Source: Lasiodiplodia sp. COLG20 (taxonomy: Eukaryota; Ascomycota; Dothideomycetes; Botryosphaeriales; Botryosphaeriaceae). From it: 64,000 nucleotides of DNA. Under the pieces are notes generated by a model. It was not told where the DNA came from and did not search any database. It saw nothing but the letters and a program-made list of their open reading frames with translations. The translations under genes and the position numbers were made by a program. Numbering within the stretch: position 1 is the stretch's first letter; each line of letters begins with the position of its first letter. The stretch is from positions 2,914,001 to 2,978,000 of the forward strand of contig VNWV01000004.1 in the NCBI GenBank assembly GCA_009801085.1. Direction: 5' to 3'. Below are positions 31,747-43,047 of this stretch, piece after piece.

Positions 31747-33982
31747 TTAGGTAAAATCCTCCTCAGGATCTTGCTGTGCCATGGCTTGCAGGTACTGCTG
31801 CACAGTCTCCATCTCGGCAAGTTTTTCCTTTTCCTCCTCGAGATTGCCATATGCTCTCTCTAGCAGATCCCTCTCTAGGTCTCTCAGCCTGGTAGCTAGC
31901 GACCATACGCGTTCCCGCACGTTTATGCCCTCCTCTTTCATGACTGCCTTCACATCGTCATCGGTCCCATACAGCAATCGCAGCTGCGTCTCAACCCTGT
32001 CCTGAAGGAGAGAAACGGCACGAAGCTTAAATACATCCCATAACGGGTGAGCCTTGAGTGTGTCTGCTAGCTTGTCGGGCTCCTCAAGCACCGATCCATT
32101 CCAGTAGACGCGGAGCTCACGACCACCATCTGTGGTTTGTTCGACCTGAAAGTCTAGCCCATCCTCCTCGTTGACCACTACGAGCCAAATAAAATCACTC
32201 TGCCAGCCTGTTGATCCGGCGGAGGCTCCGGCGTGGTCGGAATCGTAGAGACGGAACCCTGGCGCTGAAGTGTTCACGTGCAGCTTTGCGCGTTTGAGCG
32301 GATCGTCGTTGGGGATGTCCAGGTCCAGAAAGAGCTCTCGGGCTGATGTCATGCTGTCCTCAATGAAGCCGTAGGAGAAGAGCATCTCACACGCGCCTTT
32401 CTTATCTCCGTATCTGGGCCAACGTCAGCGCTATTGCAGAAGATGACAGTTCCAGTGACAACCGACGTTATGGTGATTTCGTCACCCTTCTTGAGCTCTT
32501 TGCCGTCGCGTAACAAAAGCGCGGCATTGCCATCCGAGTCCGTCTCGTAAAGAGCAACCGTAGCATCGCCGCTTGCGTGGTTTGCCATGTCCACGTAAGG
32601 AACCATACTGTCCCCAATGCCTGGAAACTCTAGAGCACGGGAGCGATACATGGCATCCACTTGGAGCCAATCATCGAAAGAGATGATGCCATCCTCTTCA
32701 TCCCACAACAGTTCGGCGCACCACTTGATGTGCTCGGTTGCGGAGCGAAGTTGGTCGAATTCCTTGGTGAGACTTTTGATCTTGGCCTCAATTGCCGGTT
32801 TGAGCGAGGTGCCGGTGAGGAGGTCACGTTCAGCTTCCGTCCAGAATGTCGGCAGGAGTTCTTCCGGGAGGAACTTGATATATCTGGAGAGGTTAGCTTG
32901 CGAACGCCGTTGCATTGAACGCCACATTACTCTTTCAGCGGGTTATGCACTCCGATCTTGATACTCGTGTTAGGGCAATTCGAGATGGCTTGCATGAGCA
33001 GGAAGACTAAGATTGCAATCCGAGGGCTCTGTGAGTATATCAGCCGCAGTCCAGACTCGGGAATGTGCTAATTATAACTCGCATGGACAACAAGCGGACG
33101 AGAAATGGTAGAGATCTTGCATTATAGAATTCCAGACGCAGCCTCTTTGCGCTGACTCTCGTTAGCAAGCCGACACGTGAGCGAGAGACACATGGTTGCG
33201 CGCCAGTTGGACCCCTGTGCAACACTGGAATACGGGTTAATAGCAACGTGTTGTGCAAATGTCATGCGGGATGGAATGGGCTCGGGAGTGTGGTGGACAT
33301 TTGCTTTGGGGGTGAGGCTGGTGCAACGTGAGCACCGTGTCTCGACAGTTGTAGGAGTGGAGCTGAACAGCTGGCTGCGAGTACACCGACAAGCGAAATA
33401 AGCACAAACATTCCGGCTGAATAGCGAGAGTGGAAATGCCGTTTCGCGACATTAAACGGCTCGGTAATGCCCCCAGATGATAGCTGAATGATGGAGGGCG
33501 TCTATTTGGGTAAGGCCGACAACAACAAACAAGTCGTGGGTGAAAGTGTAGCCAGAGCATTCGGCATGATGTCACCGGTCGGGCGCTGCGAGCCTTAGGC
33601 GCAGACAGGTTGGTGTGGTGGTCGTGATGAAGTCACGCGCAAGAGGCTGCGTCATGGAACAGGAACAAGAAAACAAACATGTTCTTACCCTTCCAAAGTC
33701 GGCCAGCGCATCGAGAAGTTCGCGAAGATGCTGGTCCGACTTGGCGTGCATGCGGACAGCCTCGAGCGACAGTACAAGGTCGCGAGGAATGATCATCAGC
33801 GGCTCTGCATTCCCGGAGGATAGGGCGCCGTCAGCAATGATGGTGGAGCCTCGCAGCTCGAAGCCTGGAAGAGGCCCGACGGAGATGGCATTGAGGGTGA
33901 CGTCGTTCAAGTCGGCCCAGACCCTGAGCGCGGAGACAGGCACCCTCAGCCACCCTTCCGACCTGCCACGCGCAATAAGCAT
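31747..33982 (-). CDS. SET-domain protein, lysine methyltransferase-like (SETD6/Rkm type), 491 aa
   Basis: Exons 33982-33689, 33028-32931, 32883-32467 and 32413-31747 sum to 492 codons. The N-terminal part has WADLNDVTLNAISV, GFELRGST and PLMIIPRDLVLSLE (SET-N), then an insert typical of the non-histone SET class. The C-terminal SET motif is MVPYVDMANHA..., where the NH pair contacts S-adenosylmethionine. It is followed by KKGDEITITYGDKKGACEML and FSYGFIE, with the catalytic Tyr in ITITYG. The C-terminal third is a helical Rubisco-LSMT-type substrate-binding region ending in a coiled coil. The substrate is probably a ribosomal or other non-histone protein (inference). Intron 1 is 660 nt, unusually long here, and intron 3 has a weak GTCGGT donor. 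Without these two introns the motifs would be split between frames. It shares a 561-bp promoter with cdc14. Confidence 0.87.
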
Positions 33983-34543
33983 GCTGGGCTGGGCAAAAGT
34001 AGGGCTCGTGGGACGGGGGGAGGAGCGGTGTGGACTGGGCCGAACACGCCCCTTGCGCTGGCCGACACGGTTGAAGACAGCAGCAGCGGCGAGCTTGGGG
34101 GTGTCAGTTTGATGGGCTTCTATAGCAACGCGACGGGCGACAGGGGCCGGAGGCTCACAACAATGCCTTGCTGTTGGTGGCCAGCTTGTTGATGCGGGTC
34201 TCTGGGAGGTGGCAGGGCAGGCGGCAAGATTGTTCGCTGCGCTCCCCGGCAACTGCGCAGCAACGGCTCGCACGGGCCATCATAACAAAGCCCGAAATCC
34301 ACATCTACCTCGTCCACCTCCCACGGGCGCTCTTCTCACAACAATCCCCATCTCATTCATCGCTAGCACTATTTCTTTGTGCCCTCCCCGCCGCTTTCCC
34401 CGGAGGTTCGTCGTCCGTCCGTCCTCCCTCTCCATCCCATCCCCGACGCGCCCGCCACGCGCACTGCCGCCGCAAGTCGAACCCTCTGCCGCCTATTTAG
34501 GTGGCTAGCATCCCAAACGGCACGGCACATATATTGAGTCGCA
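33983..34543. promoter_or_regulatory. divergent promoter between the SET gene and cdc14
   Basis: 561 bp, pyrimidine-rich towards cdc14 (CT-rich 34330-34500), a common feature of constitutive fungal promoters. The SET reading frame stays open upstream to about 34270 without an ATG. Confidence 0.5.
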
Positions 34544-36620
34544 ATGCCTTCGCATCACGCCCACGACGACGAGCGCACTGCGCCGCAGCACTACGGCCAG
34601 ATCATTGAGTACATTCAGGGTACGTAAACAAAGACGCCCGCGCGAGAAACCGCCTCTATGACCCTAACCAGCCATCGCAGACCGTTTGTACTTGGCCTCG
34701 TACACCTCCACCCCCAACGCGCACACCCCGTTCCCCTACCCTTCTAGCTCCAGGGAACGGAGGTCTCCAAGCAAGCGCTCGGCCAAGGCTCAGGCGGGCC
34801 CGACCTCGCCGTCCAAGTCGCACCCGCCACCCGTCTACTTCTCCATCGACCGCAGCCTTCTGTACAACGCCTTCCATGCCGACTTCGGCCCGCTCCACAT
34901 CGGCCATCTCTACCGCTTCGCTGTCCAGCTTCACGAGGTGTTGGGCGACCCCAACAATGAGGACAGGCCTGTTGTTTTCTGGAGTTCTGCCGACTCAAGG
35001 AGTAAGGACCCTCCCTGTTATTCCACAATCCTCAGCTAACATCGGAATCCCAGGTCGCGCTAACTCAGCCTGCCTTCTCGCTTGCTACATGGTCCTGATC
35101 CAGAACTGGCCCCCCCACCTTGCGCTTGCGCCCATTGCCCAGATGGACCCCCCGTGCATGCCCTTCAGAGATGCAGGCTACAGCCAGGCCGACTACGTTC
35201 TTAACATCCAGGACGTTGTCTATGGTGTGTGGAAGGCCAAGGAGGAGGGAATCTGCAGCCTGAAGGACTTCAGCCTTGAAGAGTATGTTAACCTATCATC
35301 GCCTCTGTTTGCACTTCTAATAGTCGTGACAGGTATGAGAAGTACGAGCGCGTGGACATGGGCGATTTTAACTGGATCTCGCCCGACTTCCTTGCATTCG
35401 CCTCGCCGCAGTTCGCACCCACTCACGTCATTCCCCCTTCATCGCCGATCTACTCTACCATTCCGAAGACAGTGGCGGAGCTGCAGCAAGCTAAGATCCC
35501 GACGCCATTCAAGAATGTCCTTGCCCATTTCTCCACCCGCAACATTGGTCTCGTGGTCCGCCTCAACTCCGAGCTTTACTCTCCTACCTACTTCACCGCC
35601 CTTGGCATCCAGCACCTGGACATGATTTTCGACGATGGCACGTGTCCCCCCCTCAACCTCGTCCGCAACTTCGTCAACCTCGCCCACGAGATGATCACTG
35701 TCCGCAAGAAGGGCATCGCCGTGCACTGCAAGGCTGGTCTTGGACGGACTGGCTGCCTGATCGGAGCCTACCTCATCTACAGGCATGGTTTCACCGCCAA
35801 CGAGATCATCGCTTTCATGCGTTTCATGCGCCCTGGTATGGTCGTTGGTCCCCAGCAGCATTGGCTGCACCTGAACCAGGGAACTTTCAGGGAGTGGTGG
35901 TTCGAGGACTGCATGAAGGAGAAGCTTGCTGCTCTGCAGCCGGCGACCCCCACCAAGGGCCTGGCCAGACAGCGTCTTACCAGCAACGGCCAGACGCACA
36001 CCCCTCCCAATGCCAGCCCGAAGCGTTCGGCTCTAGGAGAAATCTCGTCGAACGATCAACGCGCGACGTCGATGTCAGGAAATGGCGTCAACGACGAAAA
36101 TCTTCCGGCACCTACGCCTGGCCAGCCCCGAAAGACAAGCAAGCTTTATGGCAACGGTAGCGCTAGGCACAAGTCGCCGCGCCGGGTACATGAGGAGGAG
36201 ACGTACGTCCTTCCGGATGTGGAGGATGAAGTTGTCGAGTCGCAACGCAATATCTCGCAAGACGTGGCCGAAGAAGAGGAGGAGGCACAGCTTCGACTGT
36301 TGGCTAAGCGCGCTGCTTCAAGGTCACCCAGTTCGAAGTCGCCCAAGTCTGTGGGAAGCAATACCAAGAGGAGGGCTGTAAGCTGCACTACCACAACAAC
36401 AACCTCGACGACGACAACCACATGGAATGGCGGCGAGAGCGATATCGAGAACCGATCTATGCGGCCAAAGACACCGTCGGGAAAGGCCGGTAGTGGCTCC
36501 GGCGCCATCAATGTTGGGAAGACAAGGAGCACTCCGGCGAGGCGTAGCGCTGAGGGCAAGACGGGCGTACGAAAGACCAGCGGCAGAGTCGGCAGTCTTG
36601 GCAGCGCAAGGGTCAAATGA
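34544..36620 (+). CDS. cdc14: CDC14 dual-specificity phosphatase, 637 aa
   Basis: Exons 34544-34619, 34681-35001, 35054-35282 and 35333-36620 give 638 codons. The N-terminal DSP-like domain reads VYFSIDRSLLYNAFHADFGP, then PVVFWSS and CLLACYMVL. The catalytic domain has the linker DFNWISPDFLAFASP, the acidic loop FDDGTCPP, and the signature HCKAGLGRTG with nucleophile C341 and R347, then PGMVVGPQQHWLH. These are diagnostic for CDC14. The enzyme removes Cdk phosphates at Ser-Pro sites to control mitotic exit, cytokinesis and septation, moving between nucleolus, spindle pole and septum. The C-terminal 250 residues are disordered, basic and Ser-rich (RSPSSKSPKS), probably with localisation and Cdk sites. 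Short CTACCACAACAACAACC repeats code for a Thr run near residue 560. Confidence 0.97.
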
Positions 36621-37618
36621 TCCGGTCGGCATTTGAGAATGAGAATCAATTGTTGACCGATATCATCAGGGATCCCGGCGTTGGCGGTGTGCACGGCTCT
36701 GGAAGTCGCACTTTACTGGGCGTCTTTCGTCAACTACGCGGAATTGTTCACTTTGTACAGGGCACGCGTACGAATCATGGGAGGGTTGCACTAGGATACC
36801 CAGTGGGAACGGGTATGCCTCGTGTTTTTGTTGATGAGCGTTCGATCATACAGACGCCAGATTTTCTACATGGAGAGGGAAACGAATGAGCGGCAACTTT
36901 TTGCGATTTGGCCATACCTGGGTTTTCGGGATAGTTGGGGACACCGGGATTAGGGACTGCGAATGGCGTTCGACGGAACAGGACACCAACGACTGGTATT
37001 TTTCTTCTCCAGTGGCGGCAGGCGTTTCACTTGGTTCAGCTCTTTTCCTGCGGGGTTCACGGACTTTGGGAGTTCGATTCTTCGGCTTCTTCGATCTTTG
37101 CTTCAGCTTCTGGTTTATCGTTTTAAGCGTCATCATGATACATGACGAGATAATGATCGAGGATCAACTTTCGACTATTTCAATGTCAAAAAAAAGTTCA
37201 ACGAATTCAGTTCATGGCATCGTGGCCTCAGTCATCCCTGGAATGGTTGTGAAAGTTTATTTGCTTGTTTTGAAATATCCGAGCATAGCATAGCCACCTT
37301 TAAAGCTTAACCTCCATTTCCGTTCGCAGTCTTCTGGCCTTGTGACCACAAGACGCGAGCAGTTAACCCGGTAACCGCATCTTTGTAATACGCACACGTG
37401 AGTGGATGGAGCTCCGACGAGCCTTGGCGGATCGCTCTCACCGCCTTCTCTCTCATTGGACGGCAGCCCTCTGCTCTCCCGACGAGCCGCAGCAACCACC
37501 AACCTCGCTACTACTTGCGACCACCTTATCGTCGTCCGCCCCGCCGCCAGCGACCCTCTTCGATCGCGCTACAGCTCCCATACCTCTCCACTCCGCCTCA
37601 CCCGCTCCTGTTCGCACG
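36621..37618. other. intergenic, no gene supported
   Basis: cdc14 3' region and NDUFB7 promoter. A 135-codon plus-strand frame (36886-37293) has no features and is rejected. A CT-rich leader precedes the NDUFB7 start. Confidence 0.45.
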
Positions 37619-38615
37619 ATGGCCGTCACCGAGACGATCAAGAACGCCGTCGGCCTCGGCGGCAGCAACAGTGAGTGAAACCAAACCATTTCCCCCAAAA
37701 AGCACCACCGGCCCAGACAGCGCCTCCGGCCGACCCTCTCTCGGTCTCTCTCCACGCCTCGACCCGACCGCGCCCCAATTGGCCCTCTACCCGCCACGAC
37801 AATAACCGCAACGCGACCCCACAAAACCCCAGACGACCCGCACACCCAATGGCGGGAGAGAGACGGAGGGAGAGAAAGGATTCATTCAACCAGCTTGGCT
37901 CGGGCGGATAGACAAAACCGAAGCAATTGGCCATGGATGTGCGGAGAGGCTAATTGAAACCCCCGCGCTGGGATGCGAACACACACAGGCGCCTCCCGCG
38001 AGGAAATGTCGGCGGCCAAGCTGCCGATCCCGTACCGCGACAGCTGCGCGCACCTGCTCATCCCGCTCAACCGCTGCCGCTACGAGGAGTACTACTTGCC
38101 CTGGAAGTGCGAGGTAAGGGAATCTCACCCCGTGCACACACACACCCTTCGGTTGATGATGGTTCTTTGGGTGGGATATTTGATGGGATGGGGGAAGGGG
38201 TGGGGGTGGAACTGGGTTGCTGCTGTCGCTGGTGTTTGGTTCGGTGGGGGTGGGTTTTGGGAATTGAAGAGTTGGGACAATAGAGGGGGTGGAGGCGGAG
38301 GGTTGGGGGAGGCTGCGGGTGTGGCATTGGAGGGACGGCATGGGAATGACGAATGAATTGGGGATTAGGCGCTTGTTGTACACGGGATGGACGGCCGAAA
38401 GAACACTGGCGGCAGCAGCGACGATTTTTGACGAGATGGACTGGAAGCCGAAGGGAGGGGAAATCTGGTGATCGAAACGCAGGCTGACATTGTTTTTTTC
38501 CGCTCCGCAGGACGAGAGGCACACGTACGAGAAGTGCCAGTACGAGGAGTTCAAGAAGCGGGTCGCGAAGATGGACGAGCTGAAGCAGGCTGCGGACTAC
38601 AAGAGAGCCAACTGA
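37619..38615 (+). CDS. NDUFB7: NADH:ubiquinone oxidoreductase B18 subunit (NDUFB7), 93 aa
   Basis: Exons 37619-37670, 37989-38113 and 38511-38615 total 94 codons. After a short N-terminus (MAVTETIKNAVGLGG) comes REEMSAAKLPIPYRD and a twin CX9C motif: C-AHLLIPLNR-C and C-EDERHTYEK-C, separated by RYEEYYLPWK. This pairing marks a Mia40-oxidised protein of the intermembrane space and is diagnostic of the complex I accessory subunit B18. The tail is charged and helical (YEEFKKRVAKMDELKQ). Complex I oxidises NADH and pumps protons. The two introns are long for this window (318 and 397 nt), together 2.5 times the coding length. Intron 2 contains CACA and GGGTGG-rich stretches but no exon that I can see. 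Confidence 0.95.
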
Positions 38616-38905
38616 GCTCGGAATGTTGGACGAGTGATCAAAACAGAGACGGTCTGGTTTATGAACGGCTTCTCACGCACTTGCGATGAGAAACGGAGAA
38701 GGGATGCTCGGGGATCCAGCACAGACATAGAGGGAACTCGGTGGCTGCCGATCTGCTACTACTACTGTATATCACATTGCGGAATTGGAGCCCTGTTGAA
38801 TTTGAGTTGATGTTTTCCTATCTGACCGGCAGTTCTGAGTATTGAAGGTACTTCTAATCATGGTCCCAGAATCGAATGCAGATTCAAGCTAAATGCACCA
38901 TAGTT

Positions 38906-38986
38906 GGGTAGTTGAAGCAATCGTCCGGACGCGAATGTATAATTTTTAATTTTACATTTACATCTGGACAATAGCTTCAACTAACC
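38906..38986. mobile_element. 81-bp MITE, copy 2
   Basis: Left end GGGTAGTTGAAGCAATCGTC, then CGGACGCGAATGTA. The right end read inversely is GGTTAGTTGAAGCTATTGTC, then CAGATGTAAATGTA. The centre is AT-rich (TAATTTTTAATTTTA). Same family as 30891 and 40168. Confidence 0.82.
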
Positions 38987-39006
38987 GCATAGGTCGAGGA
39001 GCATTT

Positions 39007-39007
<1 letters not shown>

Positions 39008-39037
<30 letters not shown>
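39008..39037. repeat. G30 homopolymer
   Basis: Thirty consecutive G on the plus strand, 22 bp after MITE copy 2. It is capable of G-quadruplex formation on the plus strand, and such runs are prone to length change and sequencing error. Confidence 0.85.
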
Positions 39038-39329
39038 CTCTGAGTGACTGAGATTGTTCAATGAAACTGTTGGGAAGAGTCTATTAACTACAACTTGCAC
39101 GCTATGCTGATGTGAATTCTCGACCCTTGTCTGGATAGTCATGATGATTCCACGCCTTCCATTACCGTTCCTGCAATGCCTTTCCAGGTCTTGATGATAT
39201 CGTACTCCCATAAGCCTATTAGGCTGCATCCTCTGAGTAGTTGATCATGTCTGACATGGCCACGTCCTCCTACTGGGCGGGCGGGCTCCGGCTGGGCGGC
39301 CTGCTGGGCGGCGGCCTGCTGCTGCTGCT

Positions 39330-39417
39330 GGGCCTGGGCGGCGTGCTGCTGGGCCTGGGCGGCGTGCTGCTGGGCGTCGGCGGCGTGCTGCTGGGCGTCG
39401 GCGTGCTGGGTGTGCTG
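39330..39417. repeat. 21-bp GC-rich minisatellite
   Basis: Three full units of GGGC(C/G)T(G/C)GGCGGCGTGCTGCT (39330-39350, 39351-39371, 39372-39392) and a degenerate fourth. Unit length is seven codons, and the region is open in several frames on both strands. It lies inside overlapping minus-strand frames (39245-39754), one starting with a signal-peptide-like sequence. No frame can be preferred, so no CDS is called. Confidence 0.85.
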
Positions 39418-40167
39418 CGGGGCGGCGAGCCGCTACTGGGAGGTCGGCCCTCGTAGACTGTGTTTGGTCGGCCGCCTGGGCGACCGCGCGCCCGATGCGC
39501 TCGAGGCGGCGGGACTTGGAGGTATTCGAGGACCGATGAGTGGCGGGCGAAGGAGGACGGTGAAGACGATGAGGACGAGGAAGTGGAGGTGTAGAAGTTT
39601 CTCGGTATCTCCGAGGGAAGCGGCTCCCGAAAGGAGAAGGGGGGCAATGCATCTGAGGAAGGCGACCTCTACATGCAACCGCCAAACACAACAGCACTAT
39701 TCTCGAAAGGGTAGGCACCTTCCATGAAGGCGCCAAACAGAAACTCCAGCACATTCAACGATTCCCCCAACGCTCGCTCATGTGACCGAAGACCTTGTGA
39801 AATTTTTTGATCGCTGTATGAATAAGTGCGATAGTCGTGATTTTCGAATGAGTCAAAGCCGGGCGCTAGGACGACGAACTTCCGACTGCCTTTTAGCGGA
39901 CCTGCTGGCCGACAGAGGCATTATTCGCGTTGTTGCGGCTGAAATTGGCCCGTGTGTCGCAGTGCGGGCTGAACTGCGGGCGATATTCAAGGATGCAGGT
40001 GCAGAAGTGGTGGGAACGGTGGCGTGCGTGGTTGAGGAGTGGCGGTCGCGTCGTCTAAACGCGCGACAGCGCTTTTGCCGGTGCACCACCCCCACAAAGG
40101 CAGCTTTGCTTCTGCAGAAGGTTGTGAAATACTTTCAATTCTTGTTTTCGCAGCGCTCTTCTTACGG

Positions 40168-40248
40168 GGGTACCTGAAGCGAATGTCCGGACGTAGATGT
40201 CCCTTTTTTAAATCGACATCTACGTCCGGACGATAACTCCAGATACCC
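40168..40248. mobile_element. 81-bp MITE, copy 3
   Basis: Left end GGGTACCTGAAGCGAATGTC, then CGGACGTAGATGTC. The right end read inversely is GGGTATCTGGAGTTATCGTC, then CGGACGTAGATGTC. The inner arms CGGACGTAGATGTC are identical at both ends, and the centre is T/A-rich. Best-preserved copy. Confidence 0.85.
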
Positions 40249-40603
40249 ATGGAGTGTCAGTATGTGAAATTTTTCGAAAAATTTGTTTCCCGCCTTTACT
40301 CCGAATAGCTTATTTGCGAAAGTCGTGTGTGGATAATTGTTTCACTTTTGTATGTCATTGTAAGCCATGATTTTTTGAAGTGATTGTGGTTATTGAGTGT
40401 ATCGTATTTACAGAAGACGAGAGGACAACAATATATACGCCGGAAAGCTCCCCCAAAATATGTACAGTAGGGAAGAGATCCCGCAAAAGTGGAAGATGAA
40501 GGAGCGTATTTACATAAGACGTCCCATATTCACAACTGGGGAGGGAATTTTTCACAAACGCCGGAATCCAACCAAAAACGCCGATCGTGACTAAAATCAA
40601 TCA

Positions 40604-42875
40604 TTACTTCTTGGTAGTAGTCGTGGCCTTCGTGCTCGTGCTCGAAGTCTTGGTGGACTTGTCGTCGGACTTGGTTGTTGCAGATGAGGTGATGGTTGCG
40701 GATTTGGTGGAGGATGTTGCAGTAGAGCTGGCGGGCTTGGTAGAGGTTTGGAAGCCTGTAGACGCGGTGCTCCAGTATGCCTCGAGAGCATCCTCGATCT
40801 TCTCCATGTCTCTATAGCCATCAATGGCATCGAATTCGGCGAGTCTGGACTGGATGGCTTGGTCGGTGAAGTCGGCGGGGTTGATGTCCTTGGCCCGCCA
40901 CTTGGGCTCCATGGGGTCGATGAAGAGAGTCTCATTCTTCTTGTAGCCGAAATCCTCGATCTGGGAGACGTTGAAGGCCGCCATCATATCATTGTCCTGC
41001 CTTGAAGTTAGCAAACAGCTCATTCAAGTGTTGTGGTTGTGTAGAGACGGGATGTTGATGTTCTGGAGCAAGCGTGCTAACCCAATAAGGAAAGTCACGT
41101 ATTCGTCGGCCAAAACCTCCACCCACCATCTCTGCACCACCACCACCACCGGAGATTTTTTATGGGCATTGCTTACCTCGTGGATCAAGTTATGGCAGTG
41201 AAACATATAGATTCCCGCAAAAGGCTGGTAACGAGCAACAACCTTGACCTTCTCATTGACACCGAGCAAGACGACGTCTTTGAGACCGTTTTTCTCATAG
41301 TCGAGCACCGGACGGTTGCCACCCGTGCGCTCGATGACCAGGAAGTCAACAAGGTGAATATGGACGGGGTGAGACCATCCGCCAGAGCTGTTTTCGAGCT
41401 CCCAGACCTCAACAGCACCGCGCTGGGGCTTGGCCAGGATACGGTTCTCGGTCTGAGCGAAGGTGACGCCGTTGACGGTCCACTCGCCGCCCTTGCGCTC
41501 GAACTTGAAGCTGCGGTCGACAGTCGTCTTGGTAGGCGGGAAAGGCACGCTTCTGAGGGTGCTGGGTAGAGGAGAATCGGAGGTGGTGACCTTGTTGCCG
41601 ACAACGAAGCGCATGACCTTGTCGGTGCTGTTGTAGTCGTCGTCGGCCTGTACCTTGCGGTTATTGCGCATGGTGACGTTCTTGCCGGCGAACTGAGCAA
41701 AGTCGACGACAATCTCCCAGCGCTCAGCAATTGAGGCGTGGAGTACATCAGTCTTCACGGGAGCAGAGAGAAGACCGGCGTCGGATGCAATAACGTTGAA
41801 CGGAATCTTCGTGCCGAGAGCACCGTCGGCCTCGAGCCAGAGTTGAAAGGCGCGGGAAATGGACGTGTCAAGGATGCGGAAGCGGTATTTGCGGGGTTCC
41901 ACTTTTAAGAACGGCCACGGCTGGCCGTTGACCTGTAAATTGCATTAGCAGTGTACAGAGATGTGCTTTGTAAATGTTGTGGTGCTTTGGAGGAGGTGTG
42001 TTGGGGGTTTGGCGGGCAATCACGTGAATCGCCCAATCGGGTTAGCGCGGTTGGACCGCAATTCAGTTGACCATCCACGATATTACCCACGGCACCCATT
42101 CTTGTTCCGGAAACTAGGAAATAGGAAAAAAAGACTGCAGCTTACGTGGATGACATCGCCCCAGAGGCTGACAGTCTCGCCAACAGGGCTGAAAAGGTCG
42201 CCATTGGCCTGGTACTGCTTCGAGCTCAAAGCAAGAGGAATATCGTAGGCCCCGGAGGGAAGATTCAACGAGTCCTCCTGGACATCGTGCAACAAGTAGA
42301 AACCTGCCTGACCGAAGTATGCGTTCTCAGCGGTGTGGAAAACAGCGTGGTCGTGGTACCACAGCGTACGGGCACTCTTATTATTAAATTAGCGAGCGCA
42401 CTTATTTAGAGCACGCGAACAAACGAACCTGCTGGTTTGGCCAGAAGTAATCTTTTCGCTGTCCTGGCTTGGTTGTATCCTCTGCCCAGCCGTCGAATGG
42501 AGCAAAGGAGGGGGAGCCGTGAAGGTGGACGGAGTTGGCTAGCGTAGCCTTGTTGATGAAGCGGACTACGGCCTCCCTGCCTCTTTCCATCTTGAAAGTG
42601 GGGCCAGGCGAGACTCCATCGTAGCCGACCAGATTCGCTTTGCCAAGGCCCGGGTAGACTTGCTGCTGGAGAGGGGTGATGGTGATTTCGTAGTAGTCGA
42701 TGGCGGCACCAGTCTTGGGATTGGTGAATGTGGCCTTCTTCTGCTTGACCGGAGGAATAGGGAGAGGGAATTCATAGAAGTTCTTGTATACAGGGCTGAG
42801 CCACTTGTCATCACCGGCGAAAGCGCCGGCCACGAGAAGGGCGGCTGCACCCAAGTGGATTGAACCGAAGAACAT
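40604..42875 (-). CDS. secreted multicopper oxidase, bilirubin-oxidase-like, 608 aa
   Basis: Exons 42875-42429, 42376-42146, 41932-41177 and 40996-40604 total 609 codons. The signal peptide is MFFGSIHLGAAALLVAGAFA. All four copper motifs are present: HLHG (117-120), WYHDHA (H157, H159), HPVHIHL, and HCHNLIHE, which continues after intron 3 as DNDMMAAF with Met as the axial T1 ligand. This set, with SARTLWYHDHA and HEDNDMM, points to bilirubin oxidase/CotA-like enzymes rather than typical laccases. They oxidise phenols, pyrroles or metals outside the cell and reduce O2 to water. The natural substrate is unknown. The last 50 residues are a Ser/Thr/Lys-rich tail, possibly O-glycosylated or cell-wall binding. 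Introns 2 and 3 are rather long (213 and 180 nt). Intron 1 uses acceptor AATAAG at 42377. Confidence 0.93.
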
Positions 42876-43040
42876 GGCGGCGAGACGTGAGGGGATTTGA
42901 GAAAGTTTGAGGGAGCAAGGAATCCTTCAATGGGGAGTGACCAAATGAATGGCACGAGGACAAGAAGCTTGGAAGTGATGGCTTGCTTGTGAAGGCTTGA
43001 GTGTTCTGATACCGGGATTGAGGACGGAAAGACTGTCAAC

Positions 43041-43047
43041 TATATAT
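43041..43047 (-). promoter_or_regulatory. TATA box of the multicopper oxidase gene
   Basis: TATATAT (palindromic core of GGGATATATAG on the minus strand) about 165 bp before the start codon, with a C/T-rich leader between. Suggests a strongly inducible promoter; inference. Confidence 0.5.

Larger units (their letters stand above)
39038..40603. other. intergenic with minisatellite and MITE copy 3, coding status unclear
   Basis: The only candidate gene is on the minus strand around 39754-39245 (peptides such as MCWSFCLAPSWKVPTLSRIV then Arg/Ala/Pro repeats). Composition is dominated by the 21-bp repeat, and the other frames are equally open. From 39780 to 40600 nothing coding is seen. Confidence 0.4.

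Noticed and set aside
36886..37293. 135-codon plus-strand frame after cdc14
   Set aside because: Composition is not protein-like over its length. It lies in the cdc14 3' region and has no conserved features.
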